A DNA stretch of 64,000 bases from positions 1-64,000 of the forward strand of contig JBLRWO010000005.1 of NCBI GenBank assembly GCA_047921215.1, written 5' to 3'. Below, piece by piece: positions 24,880-34,415 of the stretch. The position numbers and the translations under genes are program-made. The DNA comes from RECM01 sp047921215. GTDB lineage: Bacteria > Bacteroidota > Rhodothermia > Balneolales > Cyclonatronaceae. The notes under the pieces were generated by a model. That model made no database searches. It had not been told where the DNA came from and saw only the letters and a program-made list of their open reading frames with translations. Position 1 is the first letter of the stretch, and each line of letters starts with the position of its first letter.

Positions 24880-25698
24880 TCAGGGTGCTTCATCCATCGG
24901 ATCTGGATAGAGAAACTCGTAGTTCAGATGGGCCTTCAGCTTCGCATTGCTCACTATCTTGAAGCCGGCCTTCCCGTTTTCGGAAAACTGTGGCGTGGTA
25001 AGTCCCAGCCGGGCCGCAACGGCCGTGTATAAGTCCTTGCGGGACGGGTGCCGGTCGGAGGAGACACTGAATACCTGCCCCCGAATATTTTTGCGGATTA
25101 CCGAACTGATTACCCGTATGCAGTCATCCCGGTGAACCAGGTTTACCGGTGCACGGGCATTCGGCAGGTTTGTCCTGCCCGCAAGGTAGTGAACCGGATG
25201 TCTTCCGTAGCCGTACAAGCCGGAGAGCCGCAATACGGTGGTGCTGAATTCCGGACGTTCAAACAGCATTCTTTCCGCTTCCAGCAGGGCCTTTCCGGAT
25301 ACGTCATCCGCGGCCGCATCCTCTTCGTTCACATCCCGGTTCAGGTCAGGGTAGACCGAGGTGGAACTCACAAATATCACAAAACGAACGGTTGATGCGG
25401 CAACAGCGGTGATGAGGTTGCTGATCTGCAGCTTGTGATAACTCGCTATATTTTCGCGGGAACGCCCCGGGGGGATATTGATGACCAGCGCATCAGCCTC
25501 AAGCAATGATGACACTGCCGGCTTGCATTTCAGGCCCGGATCAAGCGTAAGCAGATAGGGTTCGATGCCGGCATTTTCGAGTTCACCCAGTTTTTCGCCG
25601 CGGGTGGTCGATCCCCTGATGTGGAATCCCGCCCTGATCAGGTGTTTGGCCAGGGGGAGACCCAGCCATCCGCAACCAATTATGCTAATGGTATTCAT
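24880..25698 (-). CDS. NAD(P)-binding epimerase-like protein (YeeZ-type SDR)
   Basis: 272 residues, extended-SDR fold. Dinucleotide loop is IIGCGWLGLPLA near the N-terminus, with STTR at the end of strand 2 favouring NADP. It also shows VSSTSVYPDLN, which supplies the Ser and Tyr of the active site although the usual YxxxK is not obvious, and LRLSGLYGYGRHP. This is the group annotated as YeeZ or 'NAD-dependent epimerase'; substrates are unknown. It lies downstream of hemG on the same strand with a 223-base repeat-rich gap. Confidence 0.76.
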   Translation of the reverse strand: MNTISIIGCGWLGLPLAKHLIRAGFHIRGSTTRGEKLGELENAGIEPYLLTLDPGLKCKPAVSSLLEADALVINIPPGRSRENIASYHKLQISNLITAVAASTVRFVIFVSSTSVYPDLNRDVNEEDAAADDVSGKALLEAERMLFERPEFSTTVLRLSGLYGYGRHPVHYLAGRTNLPNARAPVNLVHRDDCIRVISSVIRKNIRGQVFSVSSDRHPSRKDLYTAVAARLGLTTPQFSENGKAGFKIVSNAKLKAHLNYEFLYPDPMDEAP

Positions 25699-25795
25699 GC
25701 AGGCAATTTACTGAAGTGATGGTGAATTTGCACGATTTACCATTGCCTCTGCGAGTGCCAAAGAAAATGCCATTTCAACTACTATTACAACTGAG

Positions 25796-25872
25796 ACTGC
25801 CAGAACCACTGCCAGAACCATTACAATTATCTCAACCTCAACCTCAACCTCAACCTCAACCTCAACCTCAAC
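25796..25872. repeat. hexanucleotide microsatellite and 12-bp tandem repeat
   Basis: Two copies of ACTGCCAGAACC (25796-25807, 25808-25819) are followed by seven exact copies of CTCAAC (25831-25872). The block lies in the leader of the minus-strand epimerase gene, about 100-175 bases before its start. Copy-number change here could alter spacing between promoter and gene. Confidence 0.93.
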
Positions 25873-25921
25873 CTCTATCACTACCTCTGTTAAAGCCCCT
25901 CAATTGGCAAAATCTGCCCCG

Positions 25922-27313
25922 TTATTTTTCGCCGGAAATGGCTTCAGCCAGTTCACAGGCGGCTTTGATGCAGTCTGAAACCGAAATTCCGTTCCTGAAA
26001 TTTCCGAGGATGTGGATGCCGGCGTTGTCCGACTCAAAGCGCGACATCGCCTCCTTGTAGCGGCCGTAACCGACGTTGTACTGGGGGATGGCCCGGGGCC
26101 AGCGGGTGATCCTGATAAACCGGGGTTCACCGCCGAGGCCGAGCAGATCGTCCAGATCGCCGGTTACCAGGGGGAGCAGGTCATCGTCTACAAGTGATGC
26201 GAATTCGGGATTCCTTGTGCCGCCCACATAGGTGGTAAGAGTGACGAAGTCTGATGATGGGGCCCTTCCCTCAAAAATGGATGAGGTAAACAGGGAGCCT
26301 AAAATCCGGTATGGCTCCTTCTCGGGCACCAGCATGCCAAACCCGTCGAGCGGGTGGCGTACGTCATTCCGGCTAAATCCGAGCGTAACCGATGTGACCG
26401 GTGGATAGTGGATGTCTGAGAGCTCATTCAAAGAGCCGGTGATGCCGCCGGTAAAAGTCCATTTGGCAATATCATGGGCATGGCCTGCGTAAATTACACG
26501 CGTAAACGGGCCGGAGTCGGTTTTGCTGGTATCTGAGGTCAGAAAATAGCAACCGTTCTCACGGTCATAATGGGCACCGGATATTTGGGTGGCATAGGTG
26601 ATGCTACCATCAAGTCTGTTTTCGAGAGCGCTGATCAGATCGGCCAGCCCGCCCCTGAAGGAGAGCATGGTGGCACGGTCTTTGGCAACTTCCCCGCTTT
26701 TTTTTCGCTCACGTGCCCCCAGGAACTGCCCGCGTATGAGTGAACCATATTTCTGTTCAAGGTTGAAAAGCTTTGGAAAAGCATGGCGTGCCGAAAGTTT
26801 TTCGGGGTCGCCGGCGTATACACCCGAAACAAAGGGGTTAATGGCGTAGTCGAGAAACTCGTTGCCGAGCCTTCGGCGGACAAATCCGGCCAGCGATTCA
26901 TCCACTTCAGGATCGCCGGCGGCAATGAAGGGCTCGCGGAGCAGTCTCATTTTGGCTAAGGATCCAAAAAGAGGAGTACCCAGAAAGGAAAGTAGGGAAA
27001 GAGGCAGCTGAAGCGGTTTTCCACCCCTTACGATGAAGCGTTTTTTGGCTTCCGGACGGGCGTGCAGAAGGTGGTCATTGAGTTCAAGCCCGTCAATCAG
27101 ATCACTGATGTAACGGGATGTGAGCAACAGGGAATTCGGGCCTTTTTCTGCCAGCCAGCCATTCTCCTGTTCCGTTCCGATGGACCCGCCCGCCTCAGCA
27201 CGCGTCTCAAATACGGTTACATTGAAATTATTCCGTTGCAGCAGCCATGCCACTGTCAGGCCGCTTATACCACCACCAATAACAGCAATCCGGCGTTCAG
27301 GTTGGTTATTCAT
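25922..27313 (-). CDS. hemG: HemY-type protoporphyrinogen/coproporphyrinogen oxidase
   Basis: 463-residue FAD enzyme of late heme synthesis. FAD-binding motif IAVIGGGISGLTVAWLLQ with the acidic FETRAEAGGS, the family block NEFLDYAINPFVSGVYAGDPEKLSARHAFPKLF, and the C-terminal FAD motif NAGIHILGNFRNGISVSDCI. It oxidises protoporphyrinogen IX to protoporphyrin IX (or coproporphyrinogen III in the Gram-positive route). The first is more likely because HemN is encoded directly upstream. Start and HemN stop overlap as TGATG, so the two are translationally coupled. Membrane-associated. Confidence 0.9.
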   Translation of the reverse strand: MNNQPERRIAVIGGGISGLTVAWLLQRNNFNVTVFETRAEAGGSIGTEQENGWLAEKGPNSLLLTSRYISDLIDGLELNDHLLHARPEAKKRFIVRGGKPLQLPLSLLSFLGTPLFGSLAKMRLLREPFIAAGDPEVDESLAGFVRRRLGNEFLDYAINPFVSGVYAGDPEKLSARHAFPKLFNLEQKYGSLIRGQFLGARERKKSGEVAKDRATMLSFRGGLADLISALENRLDGSITYATQISGAHYDRENGCYFLTSDTSKTDSGPFTRVIYAGHAHDIAKWTFTGGITGSLNELSDIHYPPVTSVTLGFSRNDVRHPLDGFGMLVPEKEPYRILGSLFTSSIFEGRAPSSDFVTLTTYVGGTRNPEFASLVDDDLLPLVTGDLDDLLGLGGEPRFIRITRWPRAIPQYNVGYGRYKEAMSRFESDNAGIHILGNFRNGISVSDCIKAACELAEAISGEK

Positions 27314-28674
27314 CAGACACTTCTGGAATAGGCATTACGGGTTACCGACCGGCTGTACCGGTCGAAAGGGTGTACCAGATTTCTGACAAACAGCCTGCCG
27401 GTTTCAGTTACACGGATGTGATCACTGCCGGTAACAATAAGCCCTTTCAGCCGGAAAGGCTCCATTCTTTCAAGTTCATCCCGGAAATAGTCGGTAAAAT
27501 CAATGTTGTACTTCTCTTCAATCTGCTCAAAATGAAGTTCGAGCCCGCACATCAGTGTCATGATTACCTCCCTGCGCAGTGCATCATCTCCGCTGAGCTG
27601 GTACCCTTTAATGACCGGAAGGCGGCCTTCGTCAAGTATTTGATAGTATTCGTCGAGTTCCCGGGCATTTTGCAGATAGGCAGTGGGAAGCTGAGAAATG
27701 GAGGTCATTCCGAGCCCTATGATGCTGACACCGCTGTGGGTGCTGTAACCCTGGAAATTGCGGTGCAGGTTGCCGGTATCCTGGGCACGGCTGAGTTCAT
27801 CGCCGGGCTTGGCAAAATGGTCGATGCCGATAAACCGGTACCCCGCCTCAGTAAATCTGTGTATACCGGCCTGCAACAGCTCAACCCGCTGATCCGGGCC
27901 AGGCAGGGCATCCGATTCAAGAAGCTTCTGGGCCGGCTTCATCCACGGAACATGGGCATAGCCAAAGGTGGTAATCCGGTCGGGGTCCATACGGAGTACG
28001 GCATCAATGGACTCATTGTAAGATTTCAGGGTCTGGTGCGGAAGCCCGTAGATAAGATCGACATTGATGGAGGTAATGCCGGCTTCGCGAAGCATGGATA
28101 CCGCTTTAAGGTTCATCTCTTCGGGTTGAATCCTGTGAATGGCCTCCTGAACAACCGGGTTTACATCCTGCACACCAATTGAAGCGCGGTTCAGCCCGTG
28201 GGCGGCCAGTACGGAAATCTGGCGGGCCTCAAGATCACGTGGATCAAACTCGACCCCGAATTCAACCTGATCAGCATAGTTGAAATGTTTCTCAAGCAGA
28301 AGCATGAGTCGTTCGAGCTGAACGGCGCTCAGAAAGTTGGGTGTGCCTCCACCGAAGTGAATCTGAACCACCCTGTGACCCGGATGTAAATCGCGTTTGA
28401 GCAACAGGATCTCTTTTTCGAGATAATCCAGGTAACGATCGCTTTGGTCCTGTTTACGGGTGATCACGGTCGCACATCCGCAGTACCAGCAAAGCGACTT
28501 GCAAAAGGGGAGATGCAGATACAGAGAGATCTGACTGCCTTCCGATATTTGTTCCCGGTATACCGACCTTGCCATAGTTTCATCAGCGGGACCAAACTGG
28601 ACCGCAGTCGGGTAAGAGGTGTATCGGGGTACCGGGGCGTTTAGCCAGCTGATAAGCTCTTTGGTGATGGTCAT
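27313..28674 (-). CDS. hemN: oxygen-independent coproporphyrinogen III oxidase
   Basis: 453-residue radical SAM enzyme that converts coproporphyrinogen III to protoporphyrinogen IX in the cytoplasm. The N-terminus has the HemN signature APVPRYTSYPTAVQF. The cluster motif is CX3CX2C at C58, C62 and C65, with a further Cys67 (CKSLCWYCGC), followed by HFGGGTPNFL and GIDHFAKPGDEL. Length agrees with true HemN rather than the shorter HemW group. It is the first gene of the hemN-hemG pair. The divergent leader carries two palindromes that could be iron-responsive sites. Confidence 0.95.
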   Translation of the reverse strand: MTITKELISWLNAPVPRYTSYPTAVQFGPADETMARSVYREQISEGSQISLYLHLPFCKSLCWYCGCATVITRKQDQSDRYLDYLEKEILLLKRDLHPGHRVVQIHFGGGTPNFLSAVQLERLMLLLEKHFNYADQVEFGVEFDPRDLEARQISVLAAHGLNRASIGVQDVNPVVQEAIHRIQPEEMNLKAVSMLREAGITSINVDLIYGLPHQTLKSYNESIDAVLRMDPDRITTFGYAHVPWMKPAQKLLESDALPGPDQRVELLQAGIHRFTEAGYRFIGIDHFAKPGDELSRAQDTGNLHRNFQGYSTHSGVSIIGLGMTSISQLPTAYLQNARELDEYYQILDEGRLPVIKGYQLSGDDALRREVIMTLMCGLELHFEQIEEKYNIDFTDYFRDELERMEPFRLKGLIVTGSDHIRVTETGRLFVRNLVHPFDRYSRSVTRNAYSRSV

Positions 28675-29130
28675 ACGGTGCGCGATTAATAACTGATATC
28701 AATATTGGAATAAGGTACCAAGATATTGTAAATAAATTGTGAAGCCGGAAGATTCAGGACGGTTCGGTGGAGGGAGGAGATCCTGGAAGAAATCAGGTGT
28801 TGGCAAGGTGTCGTAACGTATGCAGGTGCTCTTTTCGGATTTTATTTAGACTAAGTCAAAATAACTATTGTGTAATCGAATTTCGGGATTTAATTTAGAT
28901 GCGATCTAAACAGCAGATACCGTGATGGACCCGGGCTGGTTGTTCATTTTCCCGGTATGGCCAGGAGCAGGAAATCGGCAAATAATCTTCCGGTAATTGT
29001 TAACAGGCAGGTGTAGCCCGTAGAGAGATCAATTAAACCTAAAATTAACAAAGACGTATCCGGCAATAATCTTTCTGTTCGATTACCATTTGGCCGGGCT
29101 TTATACAACCAGCGATAACTTAATACTGAT
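28675..29130. promoter_or_regulatory. divergent control region with two TTTAGA palindromes
   Basis: 456 bases between hemN (minus) and the broken iron-type receptor (plus). It holds a perfect palindrome with three-base centre, TTTAGAT-GCG-ATCTAAA (28894-28910), and 33 bases to its left a related site, TTTAGACTAAGTCAAA (28845-28860), with perfect core GACTAAGTC. Both share the TTTAGA half-site. DtxR/MntR-type metalloregulators bind AT-flanked palindromes of this size, so iron control of receptor and heme genes is a reasonable inference. No regulator gene is in the window. Confidence 0.5.
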
Positions 29131-31195
29131 ATGACTGAGATACTTTCTTGCAAACGTACACTTTATATATTATTTGCGCTCCTTTCATTTATGCCACTGC
29201 AGCTGGCCGCGCAACAGGTGAGCATTGAAGGCGTGGTAATGGATGAAAAAGGTGATCCGCTGCAGGGTGCCAATATTATTATCGCAAATTCTGCAATGGG
29301 TACCGTCAGTGACCCTTTCGGCCGATTTACCTTACAGGTTTGCCGGCAGGTACGTACCGTTTAACGTTCAGTTATGTGGGATATGAAAAAAAAGAGAGAG
29401 AGGTTACCGTAACCGGTGGTGAAATTTCGCGCCTGGAAGTGGTTCTCAATAAACAGTTCGACATGCCCCAAATCGAGCTCATAGGCGCACGCCCGGGTCG
29501 GTTTGAACGGGTGCCGGGCTCGGCCAGCCTCATCACATCTGCTGAAATCCGTGATGTCGCAGCCATCAGTGGCCAGGAGGTGTTCCGCCGCATCAGTGGT
29601 GTGCATGCCGTTGAGGAGGATGGGCTGGGTTTACGGGCCAATATCGGAATACGCGGACTCGATCCCGATAAAAGCCGCACCGTACTGGTACTTGAAGACG
29701 GTGTTCCCGTTGCCCTGGCTCCTTATGGTGAACCTGAAATGTACTACACACCTTCTATGGATCACATGTCGGGCGTTGAAGTGGTAAAAGGTTGCGGATC
29801 CATCTTGTTCGGTCCGCAGACATTTGGCGGGGTTATCAATTACCTTACGGCTGAACCGCCAGCCACACCTGCCACAAGTGTTCATCTGAGAGGTGGCCAG
29901 GACAGATTTTTCGTCGGTAAAATAGGCTACGGTACAACGGTGGGCAATGCGGGTTTTCAGGTCAATTATCTCAGGAAACAGGGTAATAATGTGGGCATCC
30001 TCGATTTTGCCATGAACGATCTGACTGCGAAATTCAAGCTGTTGTCGGGCGAACGCTCGGTGCTGGGTGTGAAACTGGGTGTGTATGATGAGACATCCAA
30101 TTCTACCTGTGTCGGACTTTCCCAGGCCATGTATGAAAGCGGAAATTTTGATTTTACCCATCCTGTCCCCGACGATCAGCTCAGTATCCGCCGGTATTCA
30201 ATAAGCGCAACCCACGATCTGTTTATCAGTGATAACTTCAGATTCAGAACAACGGCGTACGGGTACACAACTACAAGAAACTGGTCGCGTCAGGACTTTG
30301 ACAACACTCCGGTGAGTGGACGTGAATATGTGAGAACGATTGGTAATACCTCGCAGACAGGAGGAGCCTTATGGTTCCGTGATCAGACCGGAAACAGGAA
30401 CCGGCAATTTGAGGTGGCCGGCATTGAACCACGCTTAACCGCCAATTTTGAAATCGGTAATATCCGCAATCAACTCGACACGGGGGTTCGGTACCTGTAC
30501 GAGCGGGCTTTTGAACAGCGCATAAACGGGCGGATCATCAGCCCGGCTTCAGGTGATCTGAGAGATGATGAGATCAGGACCGGACATGCACTCAGCGGGT
30601 ATGTTCAGAACAAGATCGAATTCACGGAACGCTTTTCGGTTACTCCCGGGATCAGGATTGAATCGTTCAGTTACAGCATGGAAATTCTGCGGATAAACTT
30701 CAATGATGTTAACCTAACATCGGATGACCATTTGCTCGAACTGATTCCCGTTGTCCATCGTCGTGCGGGCAGGGAGTACCCAATGCAACCGGCCTCACCA
30801 ATGGAGGGGCCACAAGGCACCTGGGTGTGGAATCCGGTTTTACCTTCGACAGCCTGCAACTTCTGTCTGAGGATGTCAGAACCCGTTTTAAAGGTACTTT
30901 TACCTGGACAAAGGCCACATTCAGCGAGGACCGTTTTGTAAGCAGCGGAAATGAAACGGTGAATGTGAAGGGTAACGTTCTGTCCTACGCTCCTGAATAC
31001 CTTTTTAACGGAATGTTTGATGTGTTACTCCCGTACGGTATATCGTTTCACGCCGGCCCCGGGGTATACGCGTCGGTCTGCACAGGTTTGTTACCGCCGG
31101 CCTGGATTTCAGGTTTTGACGGGGCGATGGTATTGTATTGGATGAGGGCGCCCGAGGCACTGGCTCAGCCAGTGCCTCGGGCCAATTTTCAATGA
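29131..31195 (+). pseudogene. FecA-like TonB-dependent receptor, broken by frameshifts and an internal deletion
   Basis: Three successive frames give one outer-membrane receptor. Frame A (29131-29340): signal peptide ending LAAQQ and a carboxypeptidase-regulatory domain (IEGVVMDEKGDPLQGANI to GRFTLQ). One base is missing near 29339; frame B then continues with LPAGTYRLTFSYVGYEK, the plug (GVHAVEEDGLGLRANIGIRGL, EPEMYYTPSMDHMSGVEVVKG) and most of the barrel up to LIPV near 30750. There it breaks. Frame C resumes at about 30827 with late barrel strands (TFTWTKATF, NVLSYAPEYLFNGMF) and runs into a 33-base palindrome. The segment between B and C, usually containing the HRGFAPP-like loop and several strands, is gone, and so is the last strand. 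Intact relatives are about 750-800 residues and import ferric citrate or similar chelates. Confidence 0.85.
31150..31182. repeat. 33-base near-perfect palindrome
   Basis: Arms GCCCGAGGCACTGGCT (31150-31165) and AGCCAGTGCCTCGGGC (31167-31182) are exact reverse complements around one base. This would form a 16-base-pair hairpin. It is followed by AATTTTC, so it could act as a terminator for the receptor remnant. It interrupts the last codons of the receptor frame, which suggests it arrived after decay or marks the breakpoint. Confidence 0.85.
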
Positions 31196-31300
31196 TCTCC
31201 GATTTCGTCTATCGGCATCAATGCGTTTCGCCCTTCGACTCCGCTATGCTGCACTCAGGACTGCGCTCAGGCCATGTTCCGGATTATTGGAGGGAGACCG

Positions 31301-34153
31301 TTATCTTCTGAAGACGGAATCGTAGGTGAGCGATATATAGTAGATGGCACCTACGGAGGGTCCGCCGCCGCTCAGGATGTAGCTTTCGTTCAGGACATTT
31401 GATCCACCCACTTTCACGGTGGTATTCACATGGGGTACACGGTAGGTGACCTGTGCATCCAGCATGGAAACGGCCGGCACATCGGCAAATGCGAAAGAGG
31501 ATTCCCACCTGAAGGCATCCTGCCATCTGTAGGTGATGTTAAAGCCCAGGTTTTGAGTAACCCTCCGGTTGCTGAACATGATGTTGAATTTATGCTCAGG
31601 CGTGTTGAAATCATTCTGAAATGTGCCCAGACCGGAGATCAGCTTGTTCCAGTTATAGTTGAAGCCGATCTGGTAATTCTGCGGCAGATTGTAATCGAAA
31701 CCCAGTACCGCACCGTGTGCATGAACCTCTTTATCCGTGTTGGTGTAAATCTGGAAGGTGTTCCTGAAATCGCCGCTCAGCAGCGACGGCAGGGTCTGGG
31801 GAGCTACAGGCAGAATGCTGCCATCGGGACCCTGAAGCTGACGTACCCGGATCTGTGTGATGAAGTCATCGAAAATATTATAGTAATAGGCGGCATCTAT
31901 GAACAGATTATTGCCAAACAGACCTTTGTAGCCGAACTCAATCGCTTTGATCTGCTCCGGTTTAACAGGCACATGTGTGAACGGAACCAGCAGGCCCGGG
32001 TCGGGTGAGCCGGTTAATACACTGTTTGTGAAGTCCATAACGGAGTCGATCGTAAACGTACTTTCGCTGACCCGGTACTTGTCGGCAAATCGGGGTAGTC
32101 CGCCAATAAGCCTTGCCGAGATCACATTAAGGTCAATGTACTGGCCCTGTGTCGACGGGTTTCTGAAACCGGTCTGGAAAGAAGCACGAACATTGTGATT
32201 CGGTGCAACACTCGCCACTGCAGCAACGCGCGGGCTGAACTGCCCGTCGAAGTTCTCATTCTTATCATAGCGGACCGATCCGGAAAGCCTCAGACGGTCT
32301 TCCAGTACCGGTTTGCCCAGTTGCAGGAAGGCACCATATTCATTGATGTCGATTCCGTCTTCATCATCAAAAATAGTACCGTTCGACCGAAGCTGGAACT
32401 GACGGAAACTGGCCCCGACCTGCATACTCATAAAATCGATTTCATTCTTGAAATCGTAAAGTCCGTCGATATGAAAGAAACGGGATTTGTCGTTGAACAG
32501 GGCTCCGTCGGGTATCTTGTCTAGAAGGGCTGCTTCTTTTGCCTCTTCAAACTGCGATGAGCCCGGTTCGGTACGATTTGCATCTGCTGTATTACGAGCA
32601 AATACGTGCGCTGCACTTCTTTGCTGAACAGTTGAGGAACCATCAAAACCAACACCATTCTGAAGTAAATACCCCAAATATGCAATCCCATACGTCGGAA
32701 ACCATTGAGTACTGGGTAAATATGCTTCATTGACTGCGAAACCAACGAAGTCGGCAATGTACGAGTCGCCCGAGTTTTCAAACGTTCCGTAGCCGCGCAG
32801 CATAAAATTATCACCATTCAGTTCCAGTTTATGCTGGGATATGAAGAAATTTTTAAGGCTGTAACGTTGCGCGCCGGTGTATACTGTGGTTCCGTAACCA
32901 TAATTAAAAGAATAATTTGCTTCAATATCATCGGTAAGACGGTAATGCAGGGAAGTACTGATTTTCATGTTCTCTGCATCATGGTCTACCAGGTACTGCT
33001 CCCGGTATCCGGTACGGTTAACCGGTTGTGCAGGAAGATTGGCAGAAATGTAAGCCGAAGCCTGAGCCTCATTTAATGGTGTGAGTGCAGCAAATCCCTG
33101 AATAAAAGCGGGATTTAAGCCGAGTAGGCCCAGATTAAATGATGCGTCATCACCGAACAGGTGTACACCGTCGTAGGCTGGGTTAACACTCAGATTGCCC
33201 TGAAGATTGGCATTTTTATCACTGTAATTGATCCCCCTCCAGTCGTTGGCCTGCATGTAGGAAAAGTTGGCCTTGAAGGCAAATCTGTTGTTGAAAACGT
33301 GAGCGTACCTGAAAGATGTTTCAAACATGGGTTGGGCCGATCCGGGTTCACCAAGGTCCTCGTCACTGCCGATGTGGTTGAAGCCAGATCGTACAAAAAC
33401 ACTCAGTCCGGGATACGAGAACGGGTTTTTACTGTTCATCAGCAATACGCCGTTAAATGCATTGGGTCCGTACAAGGCCGAGGCGGATCCGGGAATGAAC
33501 TCGAGGCTTTCCACATCCAGCTCGGATGGACCGTTCAGGTTGCTGATGGGGAAGTTCAGTGCCGGTGCCTGGGTATCCATACCGTCAATGAACTGCACCA
33601 TGCGGGTGTTACCCGTAGAGCTGAACCCGCGGGCATTCAGAATCTGAAAATTGATGCTGCTGGTAGTGATATCTATTCCTTTAAGGTTTCCTATCGACTT
33701 GTAATAGTTATCAGACGGGGTATTGTTAATGGCAATAACATCCATCCGCTCGATGGTTACCGGGGCATCCAGAATATTTTCCTGCACCCGGGATGCAGAT
33801 AATACGACCGGGTTCAGACTTATGCCCTGGGTCATGGATACATTCAGTGTTTCGGTCTGGCCGCTGATTATGGTGATATCAGTAATCCTCACATCGGTGT
33901 AGCCGACATAGGATACCCGGGCACTGTAAACTCCTGCCGCAAGATTGCGTATCTCGAAAACCCCGTCCAGGTCCGTACCGGCACCACGGGTTCTGCCATC
34001 CTCTGATGTGAGGAGTATGTTGGCACCCACAAGAGGTTCTCCATCCTGCTGGTCGGTAACCATACCGCGTAAAGTACCCTGCGCTACAACAAGTTCAGAT
34101 GCGATGAGTACGCAAATCAATACAGTGATCAGAGTTGTAAAATGAAACTTCAT
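31301..34153 (-). CDS. TonB-dependent receptor with carboxypeptidase-regulatory domain
   Basis: 950-residue outer-membrane receptor. Signal peptide (about 1-24), an N-terminal CarboxypepD_reg-like domain (GTLRGMVTDQQDGEPLVGANILL to SYVGY), plug with NARGFSSTGNTRMVQFIDGMDTQAPA and FIPGSASALYGPNAFNGVLLM, then the barrel, whose last strand is YISLTYDSVF with the aromatic end needed for BAM insertion. No SusD partner is adjacent, so it is probably not a Sus-type glycan importer; an iron, vitamin or lipid-type ligand is possible. It is transcribed alone, from the AT-rich 34154-34415 region, and is convergent with the broken receptor. Confidence 0.9.
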   Translation of the reverse strand: MKFHFTTLITVLICVLIASELVVAQGTLRGMVTDQQDGEPLVGANILLTSEDGRTRGAGTDLDGVFEIRNLAAGVYSARVSYVGYTDVRITDITIISGQTETLNVSMTQGISLNPVVLSASRVQENILDAPVTIERMDVIAINNTPSDNYYKSIGNLKGIDITTSSINFQILNARGFSSTGNTRMVQFIDGMDTQAPALNFPISNLNGPSELDVESLEFIPGSASALYGPNAFNGVLLMNSKNPFSYPGLSVFVRSGFNHIGSDEDLGEPGSAQPMFETSFRYAHVFNNRFAFKANFSYMQANDWRGINYSDKNANLQGNLSVNPAYDGVHLFGDDASFNLGLLGLNPAFIQGFAALTPLNEAQASAYISANLPAQPVNRTGYREQYLVDHDAENMKISTSLHYRLTDDIEANYSFNYGYGTTVYTGAQRYSLKNFFISQHKLELNGDNFMLRGYGTFENSGDSYIADFVGFAVNEAYLPSTQWFPTYGIAYLGYLLQNGVGFDGSSTVQQRSAAHVFARNTADANRTEPGSSQFEEAKEAALLDKIPDGALFNDKSRFFHIDGLYDFKNEIDFMSMQVGASFRQFQLRSNGTIFDDEDGIDINEYGAFLQLGKPVLEDRLRLSGSVRYDKNENFDGQFSPRVAAVASVAPNHNVRASFQTGFRNPSTQGQYIDLNVISARLIGGLPRFADKYRVSESTFTIDSVMDFTNSVLTGSPDPGLLVPFTHVPVKPEQIKAIEFGYKGLFGNNLFIDAAYYYNIFDDFITQIRVRQLQGPDGSILPVAPQTLPSLLSGDFRNTFQIYTNTDKEVHAHGAVLGFDYNLPQNYQIGFNYNWNKLISGLGTFQNDFNTPEHKFNIMFSNRRVTQNLGFNITYRWQDAFRWESSFAFADVPAVSMLDAQVTYRVPHVNTTVKVGGSNVLNESYILSGGGPSVGAIYYISLTYDSVFRR

Positions 34154-34415
34154 GATGGTCCTTGGTTAGGTTAGTTAGATAGGGTAACGTTGATTTAATC
34201 CCGGTTGGAAGCGGTTCCATATAACATTATCAAAATAAATTTATTTACAAACTTGTCAAATAGTAGCTTTATAGTTCTTAACTTCTGTATAAATAAATTT
34301 ATATGGTAAATCAAAGAATAACGGATGGTAATTCTGTTAATATTATGTTAAACATATTTGATGTTTACGCATATAATTAGGCCATTGGAATTAAAATGTT
34401 TTGATACGATCTGAT

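Noticed and set aside
25831..25872. CTCAAC repeats as a CRISPR-like array
   Set aside because: The units are six bases long and contiguous, without spacers. It is a microsatellite.
25716..26060. Plus-strand frame encoding a Pro-Gln repeat protein
   Set aside because: It is produced by translating the CTCAAC microsatellite and then runs antisense into hemG. It has no ribosome-binding site or family.
31301..34153. SusC/SusD glycan-import locus
   Set aside because: There is no SusD-like lipoprotein on either side of the receptor, and no glycan hydrolase is adjacent.
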